Shown: positions 1-24,400 of the stretch, one piece after another
How positions within the stretch are numbered: position 1 is the stretch's first letter
Layout of the letters: every line of letters starts with the position of its first letter
Origin: Trogon surrucura
Taxonomy: Eukaryota > Chordata > Aves > Trogoniformes > Trogonidae
Direction: 5' to 3'
Length of the DNA stretch: 64,000 nt
NCBI GenBank assembly: GCA_020746105.1
Contig: CM036628.1
Coordinates: 1,746,001 to 1,810,000, forward strand
Made by a program: the position numbers and the translations under genes
The notes under the pieces: generated by a model
Told to the model about the DNA's origin: nothing
Databases searched by the model: none
The model's input: the letters and a program-made list of their open reading frames with translations, nothing else

Positions 1-50
1 GGAGGTCAGAAATTCAGATCTGGCCACGTACCAGACCCAACACACCACGT

Positions 51-325
51 CATAGAATCATAGAATCACAGAGTGTCAGGGATTGGAAGGGACCTCGACA
101 GATCATCAAGTCCAATCCCCCTGCCAGAGCAGGAATGCCTAGACTATGCCACACAGGAACGTGTCCAGGCAGGTCTTGAATGTCTCCAGAGAAGGAGACT
201 CCACAACCTCCCTGGGCAGCCTGGGCCAGGGCTCCGTCACCCTCACTGAGAAGAAGTTTCTTCTCGAGTTTAAGCGGAACCTCTTATGTTCCAGTTTCAG
301 CCCATTGCCCCTTGTCCTACATTAC
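51..325 (-). mobile_element. 5'-truncated CR1 LINE (3' end fragment)
   Basis: The tandem ATAGAATCATAGAATCAC near 52-70 is the reverse complement of the short tandem repeat that ends CR1 elements. It is followed by the well-known CR1 3' region (GGAAGGGACCTCGACAGATC, then GTCTCCAGAGAAGGAGACTC, then CCCATTGCCCCTTGTCCTAC). The element is therefore on the minus strand and truncated at its 5' side near 325. It carries no intact reverse transcriptase. Short open frames across it are not genes. Confidence 0.9.
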
Positions 326-714
326 GTCAGCTACATTAATATTAAAAAATAAAGCAAAAAACCTTAAACAATCCACAAGTCCTCGTAGAATTTTGATTCC
401 TACACTGCAGTTACAAACAGCAATACTTTTGCTTATTTTCCTTTTGCAGTAGGTGACGAACAAAGTGCTTAAACTTACCTCAACAATAATTTACACCTGT
501 GTGCCAGGGGCATTCACCTTCTCTCAACTATTCTGACACTTTTTTCCCTTCCCCACTTTTAGTACTCTCCTTCTGGGGATTTTTATCCCTTTTAGCACCC
601 CATCCCCGTCCATGAAATTCACTTTCCAAACCCTCCGACCCCAGAAAACCATCATTTGAAAGCTTCGGGAAAACATTACCGTCCCCTCCCTCCTCCCTTC
701 ACCTGGGCCACCCC
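326..714. other. AT-rich flank between CR1 and the CHIC1 CpG island
   Basis: Unique-looking sequence with an AATAAAG string near 349 next to the truncated CR1 end, and pyrimidine-rich runs at 535-640. I see no gene or exon signal. Confidence 0.5.
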
Positions 715-899
715 GCTGAGCGGCGCCAGGAAAAACCTAAGCGAGCGGCCAACCTACCTAAAATGAGAGAGGGGGGCGGGGAGGAAAGCATCTACCCGGC
801 CGTTTTTATTAAAAACACGGGGTAATTCACCTGCAAGAGGGGTAAAACCGACAGGAGCGGCGCCCGCCTGCGGGCGGGAACACGCTGAGGGGAAGCTGA

Positions 900-15297
<14,398 letters not shown>

Positions 15298-17172
15298 GGA
15301 ACAGCATTCGGTCTCTCATGTTACCTGTCATTTTCTACCCTTAGTGCCTTGTAGATGATTTTGGAAAGAAGATGGTCTACTTTGCCGTGACTTAAAAATG
15401 TTCTTCAGTAGAATATCTTCCTTGCTATGTTACTTTCTTTTAAGAAGAGAACAATTTGCACATTTTTTTTTATGTTAAACGAGGCTTCTATGTTGCACTC
15501 TGAATTTTTAACATTGACTGATATAGTTGCCACTAGGAATCTAACATCAGTGCTGCTTAAACTTGTTCTGAGCATGCTGCCTTATTCATTTCTATATTTG
15601 CTGTTCTCACATGTGCATCCTAATGCTATGTCATGCCATATTTCATTCTAAATGTCGCAATCCTATAAACCCTCGGTAGAAACGTCCAGGTAAGCATCTA
15701 GCAGTAACAATTTTAGTATAACTTGCTTGCGTAGGACTTGCAATCAACAGCACTGGTTTTGTCCTGCACTTTGCAAAATCATCCATTTACATTAGGGGGT
15801 TAATTATTTTACCCACCAGGGATTTGTAAATATTGACTCTTTGCATAATGTCAAGTGTGGTATGCCAAGGTTTACAGAATGTAATATAGCTCTTACTCTA
15901 TTGCCAACAGCCCGACATCGTTTTATTCGTTACATTTGCTCGTATCCCGCTGACTGTACAGCCCCGTTCCCAGCCCGGTTTTATGGTAAAGCCATAATGA
16001 GTTTGTACATACTATCAGATGTGTAGGGCTTAGCTGCACTTTTAGTAATTGGATGAAAAATGTCTTTTTCTTTTTTTTTTAAATATTTCAGGTGTTTGTA
16101 GCACCTGAAATAGAAAGCTTAAATACTGTTCACCTTTGAAAAAAGTTGCATTTGTGGGGTAGATGGTGGCTGCTATTAACAAAATACCCTAAAGCCTCTT
16201 TTTAAGTTACGAATATATGGATGTCAAGTTTTGTTTTATTTCGAAGTAAAGGGGGAAAAAAAAAGCATCATAATTGGAGACCTTCATTACTAAGGAGAAA
16301 GATTTGGAACAGCCAAATCAAAGCTGAAGTAACACTTTTGCTATTTTTGTAGTGTGAGGACACTTCAACATTTTAACCATTAAGTGGCACAGAGCCCTTT
16401 CCAGTAGGCATAAATTTTACCTAAATCAGAGTAGTGTTTCAAAATATGCTGATGGGAGGAAGTGAATCAGCTGAAAGGGTTCATGCATGTGTTTTGGCAT
16501 TCGGGCATGCTCTGAAGAGCCAAAAATGCCTTGTGGAATCCACGAGTATCTGGGTTTTTTTTTCCCCCGTTTGCCTGATCTCAGGAAGGGAAATAATTGT
16601 AAGAAAACTTCCTGTGATGGCTGCCCTGGGCAAGACTATGTCATAATAGTAATCCATTGAAAATTGATGCAAGTTTCTTCCCTTTCCTAAGAAGAAATAA
16701 GAAAACAGAGAAAAACCAGCTGATGACTTAGTATCTGCAAGCTGTGATGAATACCATCGTGAGGGCCCAGGCATTTCTTTGCAGCAACGTGACTCCTTGC
16801 GACATTGTCCCAAGTTGCTTTTCGGTTTCAGGGTGACTTGGGATTTCCTCTGAATGTATTTGCACCTTTTCAGTATGCGGCATTGTGTTACGCTGTCGTA
16901 TTGGCAAGACCGTTGCATTCTAATAACTGTAGTAGGTCAGATTTCTCGTACACAGTGTTTACAGGCGGCCAGTTTTACGCAAGCTGTTACTTCAGATGAA
17001 ATTTCTGTGCTATTCTCCCTGTACGGCTGAGGAGTGTCAGGTTCCAGGGCTTGCAGTAGTTTCCAATCACAGACTGATGCTTCAGATTCTGAAATCTCTG
17101 CTTAGTGCAGAGGTTTCATTTGACTGGTAAATTGGTGACAACTAATTGTGCAATTCCATTTGTAACATATTG

Positions 17173-17178
17173 AATAAA
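17173..17178 (+). terminator. candidate polyadenylation signal of CHIC1
   Basis: AATAAA, directly followed by a run of A, about 1.9 kb after the CHIC1 stop. It is a canonical hexamer only; no GT-rich downstream element is compelling. Confidence 0.4.
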
Positions 17179-19016
17179 AAAAAAAACACCTACTGTGTTG
17201 CTTGAATTTAACGTTAGCTACGGCTTGCAACTCAGATTTCCATCAGTGAAGCAAGCAAAGTGTTCTCTCCAGTTTATTTTTTACTTTTTTTCAGGATGAA
17301 TGTTAACTGAAAGCAGAGAGAATATGTAATGGCATGAAAAATGCAGTGTAAGCCAAAACTTTAATAGCCAGCCAACCAGTTCTGTGTACTTCCCTTATTT
17401 ATAAGTTTCTGAAGTAAATGAAGGGAGCTCAGCTTAATTCACAGAACAATGGGAGTTTCTTACTGGTATGCTAGAACTTTGTTAGTAATTTTCTTTTCTT
17501 GTGTAAGAAACTCAAGAAATCTCAGCAGCTTCTTATTTTTCTCCTTTATGTGACGATATCTTCAAAATATTCTTTTCTGACTGAGAGAACACGCAGGCCA
17601 AATGGGAGTTCTGCTAACTGCCAGCGGTGAATGCTGAGTATTCTTCAGTCTCGCTGCTCTTCAATCTGTGCTGACTTAATTGTCTTGTTCAAAATTTCTC
17701 AGCCCGATTTGTCCTGTTCCTGTGAGGTGCTGTGCCAAACCGAGAGAATACCCTGAGCTACGGGAGCCTTCGGGCTGCTCCCTGGTCACCCCGTGTCACG
17801 ATATGACCGGAGACCCGCGGCAGAACAAGATCTGAGCTTTACTTACCAACCCTCATCCCTTTGTCCCCTTCCCCTGGCTGCCCGCAGTGGATTGTCTGCC
17901 CCTGGGTCTCTCCCCAGCACCACGAGGCACTTAAGCACAGAACACGAGTTTTGAAAGTTTACATTTTTAAGTATGTAAATTCTATACATTTTACTTCGTC
18001 CTTAATTGTTAATTGTACAGTTTTCAAACGTTGAAAGGGTCTCTTTTTGTGTTTTAATAGACACTTAAATATGTGGCCATAAAGAGTACGAGAGCCAAAC
18101 TGCCATCTACAGTAAGCTCCATGTTTTAATGAGTAGATAAATTTGCATTAAAATGCAAAACCAGCACTCAGTATTATATTTGCATCTGAAAGACACAGGT
18201 TCCATAGCTTGTTTAAAGATGAAGGCAGCTCTAAGCACTGCTGTGAACTCTGTGCACTTCTGCCTACAGGTTCTTTTTTTTGCCTGGGCTATCTGTTGCT
18301 TTAATAGAAAAACGTTTAAGCAGGTAATTCTGTCTCACAAGACTGAAAAATCTCATTTTTTACAATGTCAGCATGAATTGGTAAACCTAGTCGTGGAGGA
18401 TACTTGTTAATTGGAGAAAGAATTCGTAGAAATGTAACAGAGTAATGTTAACAAAGTGTAGTGGAAGTGGTAAAGAAAGTGCCTTGGCTGGTTCCAACAA
18501 AAGAGAAAGGGTGCAGAGTGAGGAGAAAGGGGAACTGGTAGCTATCAGCGAGTTTGCAGCACAGTTTTTAAAGCAGTTACTGTCAACCAAATGGATGTTT
18601 AGTTTTTCATATAAACATGTTAACACCAACTTTCCTTTCTAGTTTTTCTCTAGGAAATATTTGCATTTCTATCTAGTAAGTTTTGTATCTAAGGAGTATT
18701 GAAGAATTGCTGGCAGAGCATCAAAGCTCTCACCCACTGATCCCCCACCTGCATCTGTGAAGTTGTTTTACCGTAGGAGTGGAAAAAAAATGTTCCAAGA
18801 CATGCTCAGACGTGCTCTAGAAAGTCTGAATTCAGCTGTAGATGGGTGACTTTAAACAGACGTTTTTGCTAAATCTGGTGGGGTCTTGATAAATGAAAAA
18901 AATTCCTGCGCTTTCCGTGACAGGTGCAAAACTCCATATGCAAAACCATAAATATATGTTTATTACTGTCCCACTATGATGGTTTACTACATTTGTCAAC
19001 ACACTACCATTGGAGC

Positions 19017-19022
19017 AATAAA
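19017..19022 (+). terminator. alternative candidate polyadenylation signal of CHIC1
   Basis: AATAAA about 3.7 kb after the CHIC1 stop, followed within 100 bases by TTTGTTTGTTTGCTTG-like T/GT-rich sequence that could act as a downstream element. Confidence 0.4.
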
Positions 19023-19100
19023 AATGTCAAGCTATTAATATTCAAAGTAAATTATTTATCATTTTAGCAAGTAACGTTATGTGATTCTTCCACCATTTGT

Positions 19101-20419
19101 TTGTTTGCTTGTTTTCTGCTTTTGGTGTTCTTACGATGTTGTAACACGACTTGTACTGCTTAAGAAAAGTGGTTTTGTTTAGTCTGTATGAAACTCGGTT
19201 CTTGACATTTTCATTCTGTTTACAAGTGAACAGCCACTTTTTTTAATAGGACCTCGCATCTTGAGAGTTGTTTCTTCGGGTTTTTTTTGTTGGGTTTTTT
19301 TTTTTTTTGTTTGTTTTTTTAAATTAAAATAAAATTCTAACTGAGCTCATGTTCTACAAGTTACTGCACTGGCTTATGCCGTTAAAAGAAGCTGTAAGTC
19401 AGACGTGCTTTTAATCACTTTGAGACATTTTTCTTTAATTAAATTCAAAGATGAAAACCTTTGAATAGTGCGATGTGTTTATGGGGGAAAAAAAACCCAA
19501 ACCTTTTGCGTCTCTGCCTGTAGCAGTGTGCTGATCGGCTGCGAACGGACCAGCCATAGTGGCGAGTTTTCTTTAAATGTGACACATTTCTGATCAGGTG
19601 CCTCCTTTGGGACCTTTAGGATGGTTTGGCTGGTTTAAAGAACAAGACTCAGAAAGCTTAGGAAGGCTTTTCAAATAAAAATGAAAACCAACCTGCAGAA
19701 ATGATGATCAGCTGGCTTACAGCCCTTCTGCTGCAAGGACTTCTTGTGAGAGTCCCTGGCTGGGGCATTCCTCTCCGAAAAGCAGAGGGTTTTCTCCCGT
19801 GCTGCTGCGGTTGTTCCTCAAAGGGAGCCCGACCTGAGCGCGGCTGGTGCTGTGCGTGAGCGACAGAAGTCGTTGGCTTCTGCAGGGGGTTGTGAACAGC
19901 GAGGCCTTTTGTGCGCGTTACCAGGCTGGCTTTGTAGCGGTGAAAGCAGGACTTAACGTTAAAGCCTTAGGCTCATCCCCGAGAGAAAAACACTGAAATG
20001 GGCGTCTGCGAGGTTTTTGTTGGAAGCTGGTGTCCTCAGTTATTTTGGACAAATGCGGGAGCACCTGGGTCGAGATGCTGTTCAACCGTGGCACTGGGAC
20101 TGAATACGTTTTGAGAACTTTAGAGGATCTTACTGTGGTAACGTTTTTGCTACTGAGTGCATGGAAAAGGTAACTTGCTTTATGGTTCTTTACAATTTTT
20201 GGTAGCATTAGTAGTACTGAAAACCACATTGCTGTAAGTTTCCACGTAGCACTGACGCTAACAGGTACTCCAAAGCAGAAGCGACCAGCTGGCCTTGAAT
20301 CGCAGAAGAAAAAGCATCAGGCGCTACCTCTTGAGGGTGTGACACGGGAAATTCACTCTAGAGCCGCAAAGCTGGAAACGGGCCCTTGAAATCCCACCCA
20401 AAAAGTACTGAAGCGTCGA
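19101..20419. other. intergenic sequence between CHIC1 and FIP1L2
   Basis: T-rich simple sequence at 19281-19320, then increasingly GC-rich sequence towards the FIP1L2 CpG island. No gene is recognised. A 103-codon minus-strand open frame at 19918-20229 has no family resemblance. Confidence 0.55.
19281..19320. repeat. T-rich low-complexity tract
   Basis: About 40 bases, nearly all T with occasional G, on the + strand. Confidence 0.85.
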
Positions 20420-20936
20420 CTGGTTTGTGAACATTGCCAGAAGAGCCGCGAGGCCTCGTGCAGTGAACACGGACAGCGGCGCCGTTGGCCTCCCTCGCTT
20501 CTGGGCCCGAGCCCCTGGGGCTGCTCCTTGTGGAGGAGTTGGGTGAGGGCCGAGAGGCCCCAAAGGCTGTTCTGCTCTGCGCAGGCTCCCGTCAGGCTCA
20601 CCGCAAACTCCATCTTAGCCAGGCTCATGGTGACGGGCTGGAGAAAATGTTGGTGTTTTAGAAAACAAAGCCTGGATGCCACGTCCACCTCGCAGGCGCT
20701 CGGCTCCGCTCGCAAAGCGCTGCGTCTGTCCAGCCTGCGGAGCCCCACACCGGCTCCCCTCAAACCTACGGTGTAGAGGTGAAAGACCGACGAGCAAAGC
20801 GGTGACACACACACCCAGCGCCGCTCGCCTCCCCCCCGGGCTCTGCCGGGGCCGCGGGGCCCCCGGGAAAGCGCCGGGGCCGGGGCCGCGCTCCCGCCCT
20901 TGCCGCTCCCCTGCGCGCAGGCGCGCTCCCCTCCCC

Positions 20937-20946
20937 GCGCATGCGC
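20937..20946. promoter_or_regulatory. NRF1-type palindromic site
   Basis: GCGCATGCGC is the exact core of the NRF1 binding consensus, about 360 bp upstream of the FIP1L2 start codon. Such sites mark many CpG-island promoters. Binding is inferred. Confidence 0.6.
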
Positions 20947-21104
20947 GTCTGCCGGTGCTGCGCCTCAGCCCCGCGGCCCGGCGCCTTTTGTGAGGGCGGG
21001 GGCGGGCGGCGCTAAGGCCCGGCGGCGGCCTCCGCTCCCGCGCCGGGGGGGTCTCCGCGCCTTCCCCTGCCCGCTCCCCGCCCGCAGGAGCCAAAGAAAG
21101 AGCA

Positions 21105-21119
21105 ATGGCGGCGCCTTAA
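21105..21119 (+). other. possible 4-codon upstream ORF in the FIP1L2 leader
   Basis: ATGGCGGCGCCTTAA reads Met-Ala-Ala-Pro-stop, about 200 nt before the main start and out of frame with it. It matters only if transcription begins upstream of it, which is not shown here. The same bases carry the YY1-like core. Confidence 0.35.
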
Positions 21120-21306
21120 CGGGGCGGCCTCGGCGCGGCCCGGCGCCTGCGGAGCTTCCCCGCCCCGTCCCGACCGCAGCGGATGCGCGCTTCGCCCCAG
21201 GCCCCGGCGGGAGCCTAGCGGGGCCCCGGCGGCCGCCGCTTCTCCTCCTCCTCCTCCTCCCGCGGGGGCGGGCGGGCGGCTCCGTTCCCCGCAGCCCCGC
21301 GGAGCC

Positions 21307-21400
21307 ATGGCCACCGAGCTGGAGCCGCCGGCGGCTGGCGCCGTGCCGGGCGCGGCGCCGCTGGAGGCGGAGGAGGACGAGGAGCACTGGCTCTACGGGG
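21307..21400 (+). CDS. FIP1L2: FIP1L2 coding exon 1
   Basis: Starts in GAGCCATGG and encodes an Ala/Pro/Glu-rich N-terminus ending [10 protein letters not shown]. The donor is GTAGGT at 21401, phase 1. Confidence 0.88.
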
Positions 21401-24400
21401 GTAGGTACCGCCGCCCCCCCGCCGCGCAGCCAGGCCGCGGCCCGGGCCCTCCATCCCCTCAGCGCCTCCATCCCGCCCGCCCCACGGGCCGCCCCCGGGC
21501 GGGGGTGGAGGTGGGGGTGTGCCCCCTCCCGGCCCGCGGTGCGGGGGCTCTTCCCGCGGCGCCCCGCGGCTGGGGGTGGGACGGACCGTTGTCCCGCTGA
21601 CAGTGTCGGTGCGAAGGGGCTGGCGCGGCGCTTTGTGGCGATTCCGCTTTCCTCGTCGTGCGGGTCGCGGGGGGGGCGGTTGATGCAGGTGAAGCCCTGG
21701 GCCAGGAGGGCACTGGGGGGAGGCGTAGGGCTTCGTTTGGACGCCTTTGTCCTCCTCCTCGAATTCCCAGCTGGACGCTTTTATGTGTCTTCTTCCCTGG
21801 CGTGTAGAAGGTCTGGGTAAAGGCCTTCACGTGCGACTTCAGTTCCACGCGTGATGTTTGCCTTTACTCCTCTGAGACTTTGGATGGGCATTTTGGATTT
21901 TGTTCTGTGGCAGTGGTGTGAGACTTCACTTTTGCTTGTTGGGTTTTCTTGGAAGTTGCCCCATTTCTAGTTGAGCTGTATTGAAAAGAGGGCGTTGGGG
22001 TTATAGTGCCTTGGCACTACTAGGTGTTTGTGTAGCTGCGACATGTTTTGTGCTCGCATTTAGCTCATTTTCTTCCGCTAGAATAATTTTTTGTTATTGT
22101 TTTTGCAGATGACACCACTGGTAAGCAAGAAGACGGACCAATTTCTGGGTGAGTCCAGAGACTGTTTATTCATTATAACAATACATGCTGCAGAGAAGAT
22201 CCAGCCCTGTTAAACACAGCTTCATGAACGCTTTAGACCGATGCTGTTGCCAGACACAGCAGCCTGCCCAGTTCCCCTCCCATGGGGTCTTATCCCCAGC
22301 CGGCACGCTCGAGCTGGCGCAACGTTTGTACGTTTGGAAGGTGAACTGGATCAGTTCAACTGATTGGACTTAAAACTAACTCTTAACGCTTTTTTTCCCC
22401 TCCCTGATTAGTTTTACATCAGATCTGTTTTCCGGTTTGACGTCCTAGGAAAAATGGTGCCTTAAGGATTGACTTTTGTGCTGACCTGGCCTTGGTAAAA
22501 ATATGGCCTGTGCTGTAGCCTGGAGAAGCTAAAAACCTTAAGCCTAGGTTAAAATCGTGATGGGATCAAATCAATAAATTATATGAGATCTGTGAAGTAT
22601 GTGGTTTGGGTAAACCTTTCAGATAAAAGTATTGGGGACAAGTCAACGATGAGTTTTGCTTTCTGTGCATGGAAGGTGGTGTCTGTCATCTTTCCTTGAG
22701 CATTACTCCCCTACATTCGTAGCAGCGTGTTTTGCACCAGCAGAGTTTTCTCTCGGCAGAAATGTTATCTCTCTGCCATTTCTAAGCGTAGCGTGGTTTT
22801 CAGAAGATTTGATCTTCACTGGGCTGCTTTGTGCTCAGCACCTTCAAAAGTTTGGTTTAATATTTATTGTCCTGTAGGCATGTTGTGAATCCAAGTATCT
22901 GGAATTTCTGAGATTGTTTTGGATACTGTCCTACTTCTGTAGTAGTAAGTATCCTGTGCTCAGGGAATATAGAAACTTGGTCAAAACCAAGTTTTAGGCA
23001 GATTTGTAAACTGTTACCTTAAAAACATCAAATGAGCTTTGTGAGAAGGGGCAACTTTTAGATAGAAATTTGGTTGCATGAATCTATTGTTCCTTGCCAC
23101 TTTTATCTGAATGTAGTTTTACTTTACAAGCAGGGCTACAAATCCGAATTTCCAGTAACTGGCTCCAATAACCGCAAGATGCATGAAGGAGAAGTATTAG
23201 TGGTCATGCTAGCTCTGTTGTTTTTTTGGTTTTTTCTCTTCCCTCTCCCTGCTTTTTTCTTTGTTGCACAATGAGAATCTTCCAAAATGAAGTGCTGTGG
23301 GGTGTCTTAAGAAAAATGACTCTTTCTTTGCTATGCTGTCAACAGCTGCAGCTCCAGGGATGATGTTGCTGGCTCGTCTAGAGTATTTGTCCCTACCCAT
23401 CAAGCAGAAATCAGGATTTGGTATCCATTAACATTCCTTAGCCTAAAGGATGCTTTAAATACCATCCCTCTGTGCAGGATGGCAATGAGCAGGGTTAGGG
23501 GTGACATTCTGTGGAAATTAAGTAGCTGCAACACTTTTTTTGCGTGCAGGTGGTGGCTGTGGACCTGTCAAGATGGTTCATTCCTGGGAAGCAAACAGGT
23601 TAAAGAAAGGCTGTTTGCTAGCAAGTATTGATTTGAACTCCCGATTCATAAATTTTAATGCACACCCACAGGTATTTAATGTGACTTGAAGCTGGAGATA
23701 ATACTTGTCGCTCTTCCTTAATGCAGTCATCTTGGATTCTTAAGAAAGTTCTGGGGTTGAGATCAATGTTAGGAGTTGCTTGGGTTTGGCAAACAAAACG
23801 CGAAAGGTTTGGGAGCCACCTGTGAGGTTTTACTCCAGTGATACAGCTTTGAGTCCTTACCTAAGAGCCTGTGGCTGCAACTTTGAAATACCCTTAAAGG
23901 CTGATTTTTCCCTTAGAAGTCTTGGCTGCCTTTTAGAACTTGAAGTGCCTTCAGCTGTCACCTCAGGAACTTGGGGGAAACGGACGTGCGCTTCCGTGGT
24001 TAGCTGCTGAACCTTCACCCCTTCTTTTTGATCACTGCTCTCTGAGTTGTGTGAGCATGATCTTCTGGCTTCCTCGCTTTGGTGTCTCCTTTCCTGCGGC
24101 CCCTGAAACGGCTTTAATCTGACCAGCGTTTGAATTCTGTTAGGTGTTACATATGTTTCTTTTTGAAGGTAATCTTGTGTATGTTTTCTGTCCCACCTGG
24201 GGTTTTAAATTGATAGCAACATCTCCACAAAGTACCTGGAGGATTGAGATGCCTGGGCTATTGTAATTTTCTCTTTTGAAAAGCTGGAATTATTTTGAAG
24301 TTCTGCTGTGTTCTGCCTATGACATTAGAAAAAGGTGATCTCTCAACGTGTTTTCGTTCTGTAACACTTGGCATATTCTTTCAGAGCATGTGGATACCAG

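Larger units (their letters stand above)
15298..19100 (+). other. CHIC1: CHIC1 3'UTR (probable) and downstream sequence
   Basis: AT-rich, low-coding sequence follows the CHIC1 stop. Canonical AATAAA hexamers at 17173-17178 and 19017-19022 are candidate polyadenylation signals, giving a 3'UTR of about 1.9 or 3.7 kb. A locally GC-rich patch sits at about 17740-17935. No exon is recognised here. The true cleavage site needs RNA 3'-end data. Confidence 0.45.
20420..21720. promoter_or_regulatory. FIP1L2: CpG-island promoter of FIP1L2
   Basis: A dense CpG/GC block spans the FIP1L2 first exon. It contains a perfect NRF1-type palindrome GCGCATGCGC at 20937-20946, several GC boxes, and CAATGGCGGC (YY1-like) at 21103-21112. 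No TATA box is evident. Boundaries are by eye. Long open frames in all directions here result from GC-rich composition, not genes. Confidence 0.8.

Noticed and set aside
20900..21820. 306-codon plus-strand open frame and several overlapping minus frames
   Set aside because: They occupy the GC-rich CpG island, where stop codons are rare. The composition is Ala/Arg/Pro/Gly and the true FIP1L2 start is in another frame.
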